Positions 25,323 to 37,198 of a stretch of 64,000 nucleotides of DNA are shown piece by piece. Position numbers and translations under genes: made by a program. Origin of the DNA: Microcebus murinus (Eukaryota > Chordata > Mammalia > Primates > Cheirogaleidae); assembly GCF_040939455.1 (NCBI RefSeq), contig NC_134108.1:13855501-13919500 (forward strand). The letters are read 5' to 3'. The first letter of the stretch is position 1, and each line of letters begins with the position of its first letter. The notes beneath the pieces are model-generated. The model was not told the DNA's origin. It made no database searches and saw nothing but the letters and a program-made list of their open reading frames with translations.

Positions 25323-25677
25323 TGTTATGAACTGAATCTGTACCTACCAACTTCATATGTTGAAACCTTTACCCCCAGTACCTCAAAATGGAACTGTAGT
25401 TGGAGATGGGGTCTTTGAAGAGGTAATTAAGATTAAATGAGGTCATAATATTAAATGGGCCCCTAGTCCAATAGGACTGGTGTCCTTCTAAGAAGAGGAA
25501 GAGACACGAGGGACGTGCATGCACAGAGAAAAGGCCACCTGCAAGCCAAGGAGAGAGGCCTCGGGAGAAACCAGACCTGCCAACACCTTGATCTCAGACT
25601 TCCAGCTTCCAGACTGTGAGAAAATTAATTTCTGTTATTTAAGCCACCTAGTCTGTGTTATTTTGTTATGGCAGCCC
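25323..25677 (+). repeat. MLT1-type MaLR LTR, first of a tandem pair
   Basis: A solo LTR of the ancient mammalian MaLR/ERVL-like group. It starts 'tgttatgaactgaatctgt', passes 'catatgttgaaacctttacc' and 'aaatgaggtcataatatt', and ends 'attttgttatggcagccc'. It has no viral genes. It directly abuts a second LTR-like copy. Confidence 0.75.
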
Positions 25678-26083
25678 GTTATGAACTGAATGAATTATGT
25701 TCCCACAAAATTCATATGTTGAAGCCCTAACCCCCAATAAGATACAGGGCTTTATGGAGATAATTAAGGTTAAATGAGGTCATGAGGGCAGGGCTCTAAT
25801 CCAGTAGAACTGATGTATTTAGAAGAAGACGAAGAGACACAGATAAAAGGCTCTTTGAGGACACAGCAAGAAAGCAGCTATCTACAAACCTGAAAAAGAG
25901 ACCTCACCAGAAACCGAATTTTCCAGCACCCTGATCTTGGACTTCTAGCCTCTAGAACTATAAGAAAATTAATTTCTGTTGCTTAAGCCACCTAGTCTAT
26001 CACTTCTCGGCCTTTTGGCTAAGATCAAGTGAAGCCACCCACTCTATGGTATTTCATTATGGTAGCCCCAGAAAACTAATACA
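25678..26083 (+). repeat. MLT1-type MaLR LTR, second of a tandem pair
   Basis: This is a second copy in the same orientation, starting 'gttatgaactgaatga' and ending 'agaaaactaatac'. It is interrupted near its 3' end by the 33-nt U2 snRNA fragment. It differs from the first copy in length and substitutions, so the pair is not a very recent duplication. Confidence 0.75.
25999..26031 (+). pseudogene. RNU2: 3'-truncated U2 snRNA retropseudogene
   Basis: These 33 nt match the first 33 nt of spliceosomal U2 snRNA with one substitution (fourth base A instead of G). The match includes the stem-loop I region and the 'ggctaagatcaagtg' segment that precedes the U2 branch-site recognition sequence; the recognition sequence itself is absent. 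The 14-bp flanks 25985-25998 (aagccacctagtct) and 26032-26045 (aagccacccactct) match at 12 of 14, so this looks like a retrotransposed fragment with a target-site duplication. There is no A-tail, as expected for truncated snRNA retrocopies. It is non-functional. Confidence 0.85.
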
Positions 26084-27933
26084 GACATCTGTTTTATAGT
26101 CATAAATATATGTACAAGTATTTGCATGCACAGACTGCTTTGCGCGGTCAAATTATCTAGATTCCTATTTGAAAATAGTAGGGAGACTTTTATCATGTCT
26201 TTGCATATTAGAATTGCTATTAGATTAAAAATGAGTATGCATAATTTCTACTTATCCAGCCAGACTTTATCTGGATATTAATTAGGAAAAAAAACTTAAT
26301 TTTTTTTATTTAGTAGGGTCAATGTATGGGTACCCTTGAATTTAAAAAAAAAATGTTTTGGACATATTCACAGGTTGCATATTTCAGCTTTCAAAGAGAA
26401 TGTAAGAGCCTGTGTTTAACCTATCTATAATCGCCAAATAAAAACATTAAACGTGGACTCCACTGTTCAGATTAAGCTTTTCTCATGTAGCTGTTATGTT
26501 CCTGTCACTTATCAAGTTACCTGAAGAAGCTTTTTTGTGAGTTTAATTAAGCCTGACTAATTCTCCAGCAGTACAAAGAAAGGTGAATTCCTTAAATATT
26601 TAATCCATTTATGACTCAAAGTGTCATTTTCTGAATGTAGCTGTTAAATTCTTGGAATTAATTACCCTTTGAATTAAAGCTGCATTTTCAGATATTCAAG
26701 ACATATAGTCACAGTTGCAGCTCACACAATGTGTAAACTCAACATTTCATCTATTCACCAAGAGAATTTATTCCAAATGGTGTATTCAAAATCACAACAT
26801 GGAGGACTGATTTGTTATCATGGAACTGAGGAACTTGGTAATGATCAAGCATGCCTTCATCCTGACCTCCACCCCTGGTCTTTCCTCTCCTTCCTCCTTT
26901 GTCCAAGTATTAATGAGTTAAAGGTTAGCTGCCTTCTATTTGCAAAATCATTATTCTTTTTCATTCAAACTTTGTTCCCCTTAATTCACCCCAAGCCTCC
27001 TCTCCTTCAGCAAGTTTTCCCCACTCCCTTCTTCCCTTCCCTCCCCCTCCATATCATCCTGAAACACTGAATGCATCTGTGACTTTGTTTTCATTGCACA
27101 TTTCCTATTTTTTCTCTCCCACTGTGTGGAAGGCCATCCAAGACTAGAAGCAATGTCCCTCAAGATGAAATTCCCAAGAATACAAGAAGCTCAATCAGGC
27201 AACCACATTGATGGAGCTTCTAACACCCCCAGAACTGGACTCGAGATTTCTGGATAAGAAAATTGGAATATTGGATACATGAAAAGACAGAAAACCACAC
27301 ACAGACAGCCAGCCACAATGACACAAGCCCAGGGAGGCAAAATCCTCATGCTTTGGGATTTATTAGTGTTCAGTATTCATTTAAATGTCCCAGCACCAAG
27401 CCAGACACTGAGGTTAAGAAAGTGTCTGGTTGACTCAATTTCCAAAAGCGAAAACTGCCTTTTGATTCACAAGCATATTCCCCAAGAAATGGTAAGAGAT
27501 GGGAAGGTTATAAATTAGCTATTTAGCGTTCACATTTACAGGTCTCAATTTAGGGAAAGCTTATCCTCAGATATCATTTTCTAGCATTCGCAATATAAAC
27601 AGTAACTGAAAAATATTTCTAGAATAACTCCCTGAGCTGTCTTTGTCTCCTTCCACCACCACCTCCCACACACCTTTGATTTAAAATATAATTATTTACG
27701 CTGAAAGTCTAAAACACAAAATGGCAAGTTAGAATTTACAGTTCCAGCTACTTCCATTTTCTTAAACAAAATACATTATGAAAATACCTCAGTCGCAAAG
27801 AAAAGTAAGAATAGGAAAAACATTTAACTAGAAAAGAAAGCACTAAATCCCCACAGCTGTTATGAGAGCAGAAATAGCCAGCGCTGGGCAGTGGCCAAGG
27901 CCGTCCCCGAGGCCCCGTGGGAGGTGTACCTAC

Positions 27934-28050
27934 CACCTTTCATCATCCCCACTTCGTAGCATTTGCGCAGCCGGCAGGCCTGGCAGCTCTTCCGCCTGTT
28001 TTTATCAATGGTGCACTGGTTGGTAGCCGGACACATGTAGTCATTATGTC
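27934..28050 (-). CDS. ESR1: ESR1 coding exon: second DNA-binding zinc finger
   Basis: This 117-bp exon of estrogen receptor alpha, a nuclear hormone receptor, encodes the second C4 zinc finger of the DNA-binding domain. On the minus strand the acceptor ends 'cttttaatag' and the exon begins GACATAATGAC; it ends GAAAGGTG and is followed by GTAGGTAC. It translates to [12 protein letters not shown], then [18 protein letters not shown], then YEVGMMKGG. The four zinc-binding Cys (human C221, C227, C237, C240) and the dimerising D-box (PATNQ) are present. To my knowledge the peptide is identical to human, as is the exon length. Entry and exit are both phase 1: the first Gly codon is split with the preceding exon. 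The second finger stabilises the receptor dimer and contacts the phosphate backbone at estrogen response elements. I see no defect. Confidence 0.98.
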
Positions 28051-28369
28051 CTATTAAAAGCAAGAGGACAGAATTAATATTATTTCAGGAAACCTACCCA
28101 GTCAGAATCCATAGGGAAACAGTTTGGAGGATGTTTTCCTATTTCGCACTTGGCCTTACTATGTTGCTACCTCAGCCTGCCTGGCTTTTCCTGTCCTTGA
28201 AGTGTAAACATAACCTCTCTTTTAGACTTACTTCATTTCTGCTGCAGCCAATTGCTTCAGAAGTTCCTTAGGCAAATCGCCTCCAGTTCACACAGCCTAT
28301 ATTTTGCTGCGTGATGTTTTAGATGAGCTCACAAGATTATATTTTCTCAGGAGATAAGGCTTTGGAGTT

Positions 28370-28428
28370 TTTTTTTGTTTTTGTTTTTGTTTTTGTTTTT
28401 GTTTTGTTTTTTTGCTTTTTGTTTTTTT
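28370..28428. repeat. (TTTTTG)n low-complexity tract
   Basis: Repeated 'gtttttgttttt' units over about 60 bp. No obvious adjacent SINE body was found. Confidence 0.9.
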
Positions 28429-28599
28429 AACCCAGGCCACTCGCTAAAATTGTTGTCAGCGTAGAGTTGTTGGAAATAGAATTTTCAGGAACAGAGTTTC
28501 AAAGTGGCCCTTTTAAAAATACAATTTAAAGCATCTTTGGGTAGGTATTAAAATGCAACACGGAATACCTAAACAGAAGCCAAGTTGGGGGTGGTTGGC

Positions 28600-28740
28600 T
28601 GGGCCCTTAGGCTAGTAAGTTAGCCCATCACTGACTATTAACATTGAGCAAGCTATTAACGTCTCTAGGTCTCTCTAGCCTACAGAAAATAACGGCACCC
28701 ACCACATAAAATTGTTCTAGGAATTAGAATAATTGAGATA
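28600..28740 (+). repeat. MIR SINE (diverged)
   Basis: 'attgagcaagctattaacgt' and 'taaaattgttctaggaatta' fit the forward MIR middle and 3' part, at low identity. Confidence 0.45.
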
Positions 28741-28779
28741 TTTTCTTCACCTCCCCTGCATGGCTTTACCCAAACCAAT

Positions 28780-29290
28780 CTGTTTTCCACCTTAGTAGCC
28801 TACAAGCAGCTTCTCTAAGATCACCAATGACTCCTGTCACTGAACCCAAGAGATAGTTTTCAGTCCACAGCATGCTCAAGCTATCAGAAGCAGAAGCAGC
28901 TGATAACATGGACCCCTCCCTTCCCCTTGAAATAGCCTTTTCCTTTGGCTTCCAGAACACAAAACTTCTGGTGTTCCTTCTGCCTCTCAGGCTGAGACTC
29001 CTCAGTACTATTTGCAGATTCAATTTCCTCCATCCAACATGAAGCCAGACTTGCTTGGGGCTCAATCTGAGGCCTTTCTCTTCTCATACTACCCCATATT
29101 CTCCTATAAGAGAACCTAGTCCCAGTTATGGCTTCCACATCACCAATGCAGATCACTCACAGATTTATACTCCCAGCCCAACCCTCTTCTCTGAGTTCCA
29201 GCCACACATATCCAATTACCCCCAGGAAGTTTCTGCTCTAAGATTTAGAAGTCATCTCCACTCCTGTATCCATCAAAAAAGTCAGATTTA
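28780..29290 (+). mobile_element. LINE-2 ORF fragment
   Basis: Plus-strand sequence related to the L2 reverse-transcriptase region. The segment 29055-29270 translates to a degraded 'YGFHITNADHSQIYTPSPT' stretch, which parallels the L2 motif around the catalytic Asp pair (normally Y-A-D-D; here N-A-D-H). It is a fossil. Confidence 0.6.
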
Positions 29291-31429
29291 TAATATGCAG
29301 AATATTAAACTTCACAAATTAATAAATATTGGCATGTTTTTATAAAGCAGTCTGTTCATGTAAGCCTAAGTTTGTACACATCTTGGGGAAATGTCCTGAA
29401 TTTTAGATCAAGGAAATGATATATACTGTTTTAAAACATAGCTCTCATTCTTTCCCTCAAAAAAATTGAATATATATTTCACCCTCTAATTGAGATTCTC
29501 TGCTTAAGTCTCTATTTTCCCATTTACTAAGAGCAAGATGCAACCTGTAGCCCAATGTTTTAACTATAGAACTCTTTGTTCTTTATTCAATTTAAGGGTC
29601 AGTCCCAATTAGAATAGGGTGGAGTGGGGAGCTGACAAGAAATGCTGGTCTCATAAAACTTGGTTTTCCATCTTTAGATATACATTATAAAAGTCACTGT
29701 ATAAACAGGCTTCAGGTCAAATTAATATCTGTACTCCTCTATTGCCTAATAGAAACCAGCAAGCTAGTCAGCAGAGTTATAAACCTGTAACTTTAGTAAA
29801 AGACCACACACTGACTCAAATAGTTATTATTTTTAGATTTGCCCTTATTAATTGGGACAAACTGAAGAAATAATAGAACAGAAATAAAATTTACCTTGCT
29901 TAGAGTTTACCAGATGCTAACTCTAGGCAAAAGGTGCATCCTTCTGATACTTTAAAGAAACTTTTAGTGTTTGGTCTTTTATGGTGTTTATGCAATATGT
30001 GTTGATATATTTTAAAATGTGTATAAGCTAAGTCTCAGAAGAAATTGGTCAATAACCATGCAAACCAAATATCCCTTTGACTCCCTTTCTCTCCAAAGTC
30101 AATTATTTTGCAAGCCAAAAGAAGATGGGAGAACCAAACTGGGTCAGAGGCCAACTGGCTGAGTCTTATGTTTGGATTGGCCATCCGTGATAGATGTGTA
30201 TCTTTATTGAACCAAGTGAAATTCCTGAACAAACATGTTTAATGCATAAAATACAATAGATTTCTAGAACTGAATTCATCTCCTAACGAAAATGAAAAGA
30301 GATGTACAACAGCATCATGTTCATATTGCAAACCTTTGTGGCAAAGCTAGCATTGATAAAGTGGCAAAAAGAAAAATTTAATAAGAACATATTTGATCTA
30401 TACAATTTAAACAAATTCTTGTTAACCAAACACCATTAACAACTATTTGTAAGTCTTCAACTTCCCCTCCCAAGAAGAAAAACAACAAAGTAGTTTTTTT
30501 TCTTTTCCTTAATATGTATAATTTGGCCAATACATATTATCAAAGCAATTAATGTAAGTTGCCTAAGAAGAAATTCCTTCTTTAATTTTATTGTTTGGTC
30601 TTGTGAAAACAGTACAAGAAGAAATCCTATTGAAGTAGAAATAATTTTTTAAAACAACAATTCACACCAGTTGTATTACTGAAACATACAATGCTGGTTT
30701 TTGTTTGTTTGCTTGTTTGATTTTTACTGAAGAGACAGAATAACTGTGTGTACCTGTGACCAGATTGGCCCAAAAGTCCCTTCTGTGCAAGTCAGGATGA
30801 AGCAAGACGTGATGTTCAGGTGAAGGTTTGGAAAAATACTCATCACTATTTTCTTACCCACCAAAACATGAAAATAAAAAGCCTTTGGGGGAATCTAGGG
30901 TTTGACTAGTAGGAAGTGGAAGGGAACGGAGACAAATGAAACAGCCAGAAAGACAGGGAGTGGGGAGGGAAGACACCCGTGAGCAGGAGCCCCCAAGCCA
31001 ATTCCAGCTGGGCCGCAAGGCCAGGACTCACTGAGTTTTCCCCCAACTTCTCTGAGATTCTTTTCTCTTGCTTTTTTCTTTTTCCTTCTCATTTTTCCCT
31101 CCTTCAGTAGCAGCTGTTTTTGCTTTGTTATCATCACACAGAAAGTCTACATTTGTTAGTTATGAAAATAAACAATGACCGATATTCAGAGAGTGGAGAG
31201 GAAGATAAAGAAAGGCCAAACGGTAGCCTCAGAGAAATCGAATATTGTGGCTCTTTCCTACTGTCACACTTTTCCTTCAGTATTTCCTGGCAGTCACCTC
31301 AGGCCTAATCTCTTACAAGTCCCTGAGCTTGGGACTTGTATGTCCACCTGCCCTGCCCATCAAGACTTGACTGTCACAGACTCTCCAGGGTGGGTGAGTC
31401 CCAAACAGAATTGACTCTTCTTTCCTTAC

Positions 31430-31530
31430 CAATCCGTTCCTGCCGTCCACCACACCACAAAGCCTGAAAGGTGGGCATTACTCTGGATTCTACCCTCTTC
31501 CTCACTTGACCTTCCCTCTCTAACCCTGAC

Positions 31531-31573
<43 letters not shown>

Positions 31574-32130
31574 CAAATCAATTATTTTTTAAATTCTTTT
31601 TCAAAGCAAAAACCATTGTTGCCTTAGGTTCCCTGTCATCTCTGCAGTCCATACCATCCTCCCTCCCACCCATGCCCCCCACCAGATTACTGCCATAGTC
31701 CACTGTAGGACCCTCTGCCTCCAGCCTTTCCCTGTCAATCATTCCCCACCGGGTGGCTAGAGTAATTTTCCTGAAACCAGACACCATCATGCCACTATCC
31801 TGCCTTACTATTGCAAGGCTCCTCCAGTCTCTAAAAATAAAATCTAAATGCTTTAACGTAGTTCGCAAAGTTCTTCCTAATGCCTTTTCTCACCTTCTCT
31901 CTCCACTCTCTAAATCACATCCCAGTTCTAGCCATTTCTTTCTGTTGAAACACACCATGCTCCTCCTTACTCCTGCAACTTTGCACGTGCTCATCTTTCT
32001 CGTGGACACACTTTCCTTACTCTTGTCACGAGTGACTCCTACTCATATTTCAAGTGTGACAGTCAAGAGACCAACCCTCTGCCCCTCCAACTGTGCCTCC
32101 TTTGTGTCCCATCACAGCACTTCCCACTCG
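31430..32130 (+). mobile_element. LINE-2 3' half with internal microsatellite
   Basis: Sequence typical of L2 downstream of the reverse transcriptase: 'ggtggctagagtaattttcc', 'aaaataaaatctaaatgctt', and 'cctactcatatttcaagtgt' at the end. A (CA)n tract splits it at 31533-31571. The long open frame over part of it is a by-product of L2. Confidence 0.65.
31533..31571. repeat. (CA)n microsatellite
   Basis: About 19 uninterrupted CA units, a likely polymorphic dinucleotide repeat. Confidence 0.95.
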
Positions 32131-32802
32131 GGGTTTGGACTGCTTGCCTCATTCCCCAGATCAGTTTGGGCAAGGGATGGACCACATTGGCCCCAGCCAT
32201 TGGTGGCTGCAGGAGCAGGAAGCCAGTTTAGGGGGTGGGGAAGGTCTGTTCTTCTGCACTGGCTGGGGCCACACATTAGTGTAAAACAGGAGCTCCTTAC
32301 AGGTGAGCAGGGATAAGAAGGGATCGAGAAGCTCGTGTATTACCCACAAATCAGCTTCACTACTATTTCCATTTTGATGCTTTGCTGATTTCCTAATGCA
32401 TTTCATGATTGCTTCAAATAAAAATCAGCCTATTCTACTTATTTTAAAGTTTTTTTTTATAAAAATGTTTTCCTAAATTAAAATGTTGTTTTTCCTCTCT
32501 AACGTTTTGCTTATGTACGCATTTTAATACAGTTCATTTCACTAATAATAATTTACTTTCATAGAGTATTTTTAACTTCTATTTCGTGATGTTGCTAAAC
32601 CCTCCAAGATTAGCAGCTTCCTCAATTCATCTGCCCCCCTTACTCCCATCACCAGAAAACACAGCTAGCAGTAAATATGATGGGTCTATTATACTGTTTC
32701 CATAGAAAATAAAAATTTTTATAAAGGAATTATTAACAAGGCTGAAGTATTAGTAGGAGAGAAGGAATATCTCAATCCAAGGGTCTCTTAAAAATAAAAC
32801 AC

Positions 32803-32935
32803 ATGTCTGGGGGATGGACACAGTTGAAGCCCTGACTCAAGGCAGGTCAAAGGCAATATATGTAACATAAACATTTATATCCCTATAATATGCTGAAATT
32901 TAAAAAAATTAAAATATAATAAATAAAATATATAG
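32803..32935 (+). mobile_element. Short L1 3' end
   Basis: About 130 bp of L1 3' UTR: 'gtctgggggatggacacagt', 'acatttatatccctataata' and an A-rich tail. It is strongly 5'-truncated. Confidence 0.75.
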
Positions 32936-33304
32936 ACTGTTCACTAATAGACATTTTATAAGAGGAGCTAAAGTTTGAAGTGCTTTATTCATGGGTTAAT
33001 AGTTGAATATAAAGATATTACAAATACTTACTTCAATCATAACCCATAAATTTGAAGGTTTATTTGTTTCAATAAAGCAGTTCTGTGACATAAGTAGGTA
33101 GTAGAGTTATATTTTTCCGTGTTCATTACTTTCTAACTTTGTGGAGTCAGAAGGTGTACTTGAATGGTGCTTTCCAACTATTTCTATCTCCAATTGGCAC
33201 ATTTCAAAGTGCTCCACAAGCTCACAACACTCCTAAGGAAGTTCACATGCAGAGTTAATTTGTAACTAGCAAACTTCAAAATAGATGACATCAGCTCTTA
33301 TTTT

Positions 33305-33355
33305 ATGTTGTTGTTTTTTGTTTTTTGTTTTTTTTTTTGTTTGTTTTTTTTTTAA
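33305..33355. repeat. T/G-rich low-complexity tract
   Basis: Runs of T interrupted by single G residues. No repeat body was identified beside it. Confidence 0.85.
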
Positions 33356-34019
33356 GAAATGAACTCACTAAAGATATATACAGTACTCTGAAAAAAAATG
33401 CATTAAAATCAAGGAGATTTTCATGAGGTTAGGCAAAAAGCCAAGTATGTAAACTGGGAAAAGGTTTTGCCCCATTAAGAAATAAACACTTAACATCTTA
33501 TCAACATGTACAAGCATTTAGCTAACTATTCACATTTGAAGGCGTGTAAATGAAAATGAATTCTGAAAGATAAATTAACTCTCCAATGTTTAAGCACCCA
33601 CACACCGAATAAAAGCCGATTTTAGCTAATTCTGTCAAAAAGCCTCATTGAGGCTTCCAATAAAATAATATTTTATTTTCAAAGTCTGATTCTTGTATAC
33701 CTGATTGATCCATAAATTTAGCTCATGTCTTTAAAGCTTGTTATCTACACAGTCTCTTTATTAAAGGCTCTCATCGGACATCTGCATAGAATTAACCAGA
33801 GTTTACTAAAATGTGAAGCATCCAGGAACTGTACACAAATAATTTAAGTTGCCAAATAAGATGTCAAATCTGGATCTCTTTCTGCTTCTAAGTATCAACA
33901 TGTATTTATAGAGTGTTAAATACAGCTTTACATTTGATGTGGAATCACAGGTTCCTCTACATACTTGGCCAAAGGGAAATCTACACTAGTTTTATCAGTA
34001 AAAAGACTCTTCTAGGTAC

Positions 34020-34258
34020 TAAATGGCATATGCCAGATGCTGTGTTAGACACAGCATGGACTGTTTCATTTAATCCCTTCAGCAACTTCAAGAGACAGGA
34101 ATTATATTAATCCCTGTTTTACAGATGCAAAACTATGATAAACTTTACAAAGCCTGCTTTGTAAGTTTTATCAATTTACAAAGCCTGCTTAAAGCCACAC
34201 AACAAGCAAGTGGCAGATGAGTTTCCAACCAAGGCCTCCCTCATTCCAGAGGCTCAAC
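34020..34258 (-). repeat. MIR SINE
   Basis: Reverse-orientation MIR: 'cctgttttacagatgcaaaa', 'aaagccacacaacaagcaag' and 'agtttccaaccaaggcctcc'. It contains a small internal duplication of 'tttacaaagcctgctt' (34143-34158 and 34175-34190). Confidence 0.7.
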
Positions 34259-35254
34259 TCTTATCCATTCTCACAACCTTCATACATGGAAGGCCCAACT
34301 TCCCCAAACAGTAACCTCTTCACTCAAGAACAGTATCTACTTTCCAGATGGCAATAATGGTAGGATTCTCTGAAGCTATCTGACCACAGAGTATTCTGCT
34401 TCTTAGGAAACTCATGCATAAGAAAGTAAAAAGGGGAATTAACACAGCCAACCCAATGCTATTGTCTTCTACTTAACAAATCTGCAAGTTAAATGCTAAG
34501 ACCAAATCAACACTGAATTCTTTGGGCAATACATTTTGACTTCCATCCCAGGGATGAAATGCACAACCTAACTCCCCTAAACATGATTGTACAGAGGAAC
34601 AGAAGTCTTCCCTTCCCTTACACGCCAAGGAAAATATTGACTTCCCGCATCAACTCCGTCTTCCCGATCCCCCGACTCAGGACTGACACTTTGTCTTGGT
34701 AGGGCCACACACATGCTTTACCAAAGGAAAGAAATGTTATGGGAATTGCAGAGTAGACCTGAACAACAGGTTCAAACAGTGATGTTGTTGGAGCCCACTA
34801 GCAAAAAGAAAAGGAAGACTAGCAGGGAATTTGTTATGGAAGGGAGAGTTCAAAATGTTTTTAAATGACAGCAGGAGTGTATGATTGTCATAAATTTGAA
34901 GCATTAAAAGTACTTAAAGTTATGCCAAGGGGAAAAAATCATACCAAAATATCTATTAATCATCTTTGAATATTAAAGTAGATGAGGCAGAGAGATGTGC
35001 AGAACTTTTGCCTGGCTTTGCCAAATACTTAAAGCTAGAAAGAGAAGGAGGAAGTCAAAGATTCTGGTGGCTTATGCCAGTATGTCTTGAATATTGTTCT
35101 TACCATTAATCAGAAAGGGAATCTAATTTGGGAAAAGGGCGCCAAGAAGAGACATGTAACAATTTTAAACATGTCGTATTTGGGATTCCAGTAGTACGCC
35201 AGCATGCAACTGCCCAGCAGGCCACTGTAAATGCAGTATTGAAGGTTGGAAGTC

Positions 35255-35820
35255 ATGTCAAAATGAATTGGGAGACCACATTTCCAGCAATTCCACTCTC
35301 AGGTATATACCTGAAGGAACTCAAAACACGAACTCAAATAAATATTTTCACACCAATATTCCTAGCAACATTACTCAAAATAGCCAAAAGGTGGAAATAA
35401 TCCAAATGTCCATCATAGGCCAATGGATAAACAAAATATGGCATAAATACAATGGAATATTATTCAGCCTTAAAAGGAAATGAAATTCTGACACAAGCTA
35501 CAACGTGAATGAACCATGAAGACATTATCCTAAGTGGAATATGTCAGACATAAAAGGATAAATATTAAATGATTCCCCTTATATGAAGTTCCCAGAACAG
35601 TCAAATTTATAGAGACAGAAAGTAGAACAGGGGTTACCAGGAGTTGTGGGGTGGGGGCATGGGGAATTATTATTTAATAGGTATAGAGCTTCAGGGTGGG
35701 ATGATGAAAAAATTCAGGTTGCACAACAGTATGGACACAATGCCACTCAACTGCACACTTAAAAATGGTTAAAGTAGTAAACTTTATATTATGTATATCT
35801 TACCATGGTTTTTAAAAACG
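35255..35820 (+). mobile_element. Old L1 (L1M type) 3' end
   Basis: ORF2 C-terminus and 3' UTR of an old L1: 'ccagcaattccactctcagg', 'caatggaatattattcagcc', 'gagacagaaagtagaacagg' and 'aaatggttaaagtagtaaac'. The frame is broken. Confidence 0.8.
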
Positions 35821-35934
35821 AAGTTGGAGATGTGGGGAGCAACTACACGAGGCAGGCCAGGAAAAGGAATCAAAGTGGCAAAGTGGGTCTGTCAGGATTT
35901 TCTCCTGCACCACGGTGCTGGGCGCAATGGCTGG

Positions 35935-36055
35935 AGAACACAGAAGCCGTGGTCACTCTAATTCCCATGTGACAGAAGCAGAAACTGAGACTCCAAGAGG
36001 TTGACTCACTTATGCAAGGTCTGTCTCATTCACAAGTCCTCGCTCTTCCAGTGGT
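35935..36055 (-). repeat. Possible MIR SINE
   Basis: 'agaaactgagactccaagag' and 'ttgactcacttatgcaaggt' resemble the reverse MIR core. Short and uncertain. Confidence 0.4.
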
Positions 36056-36430
36056 AGGGTTGGTGAGATAAAAAGAACTCAGCGACTAGTGAATCGGAAC
36101 ACTTAAATCTTAAGTTATACTTTAAATTGCAATGAAAATGTAACTCCCTAATGGAATTATTCTATTGTATCATTGGGAGGGTGTTTTAGAAGCAGCAAAA
36201 AAATTATTTCCAGAACCTGTGATCCCTAACATTTCCCATAGTTATACCTCTGAAAATAGGAGAGATTTAGTCACATGAAAGGTATTCATCAGTAGATTAT
36301 GACATATAAAAATCTTTCTGGAAAACCTTTCCACACACTCCAGCATAAAATAAGGAGAGAAAGTGAAAGTAGGAAGCAAGGTATTGAGGAAATAAATAAG
36401 AAATTTACATCCTGTGAAAGAACAACTGCA

Positions 36431-36740
36431 AGGCTGGGCGCGGTGGCTCACACCTATAATCCTAGCACTCTGGGAGGCTGAGGCGAGCGGATTACTCAAG
36501 GTCAGGGGTTCGAAACCAGCCTGAGCAAGAGCAAGACCCCATCTCTACTAACAATAGAAAGAAATTAACTGGCCAACTAAAAATATATAGAAAAAATTAG
36601 TCGGACATAGTGGTGTATGTCTGTAGTTCCAGCTACTCAGGAGGCTGAGGCAGGAGGATCGCTTGAGCCCAGGAGTTTGAGGTTGCTGTGAGCTAGGCTG
36701 ACACCACAGCACTCACTCTAGCCCCGTAAAAAAAGAAAAA
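36431..36740 (+). mobile_element. Alu SINE, strepsirrhine type
   Basis: A full-length dimeric 7SL-derived Alu starting 'ggctgggcgcggtggctcac' with an A-rich tail. It has the strepsirrhine-type linker ('ggccaactaaaaatatatag') and ends 'acagcactcactctagcc'. A perfect 14-bp target-site duplication, aaagaacaactgca, flanks it (36417-36430 and 36741-36754). Confidence 0.95.
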
Positions 36741-37198
36741 AAAGAACAACTGCAGTGTTATGTTTGGAAATAAATTTTGACTCAGATAGTAAAGTGAATA
36801 TTCTCCAATTTAAGACCAATGCAGTGAGCCAAACAAAATGAAATAGAATTTGGCTGTCTCAGTGAACACATTCCTAAAAATCCAGTGAGGACATTCAATG
36901 TGCCATGATTTGAACTATTTCATAACCACATCTGTGCACAATGGCATGCAAATAAAAATGACATGCCTTAATAATGCATCTCAAATTATATTTCTACATC
37001 TAGTCAATTCAAGTTAATCTTATCAGTGACAAAACCCCTCTAACTGGTATCTTACTTTTATTTTCTAAATGAAACAAAAAAAATATTATTTGCATCTAGG
37101 TAAATTTTCAATGAAAGAGGAAAAAGATATTCTAAGAAAGAATATTGTCCCGGAAACTTTCTTCTTTCTAAATGAAAATGAAGTAAAGAGGAAATCCT

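Larger units (their letters stand above)
1..27933 (-). other. ESR1: ESR1 intron 3 (partial)
   Basis: This is the stretch downstream of the second-zinc-finger exon in the direction of transcription. It begins, reading the minus strand, with the donor GTAGGTAC at 27933 and runs off the window before the next exon. It is AT-rich and filled with repeats listed separately. I see no further ESR1 exon: no reading frame resembling the hinge or ligand-binding domain was recognised. Stretches with nothing recognisable include about 1-1875, 10060-13780, 14000-15370, 20565-21290, 21640-23070, 24870-25320 and 26090-27930. Confidence 0.85.

Noticed and set aside
27860..28063. Open frame extending past both ends of the ESR1 second-finger exon
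   Set aside because: The extra residues come from the flanking introns; the splice sites at 28051 and 27933 define the real exon.
31533..31571. Regular repeats that might suggest a CRISPR-like array
   Set aside because: These are simple dinucleotide microsatellites without spacers, in a mammalian intron.
31753..32316. 187-codon open frame on the plus strand
   Set aside because: The first two thirds coincide with L2-derived sequence, and the rest is a hydrophobic/serine-rich translation with no recognisable domain. It has no splice or promoter context and lies inside an ESR1 intron on the opposite strand.
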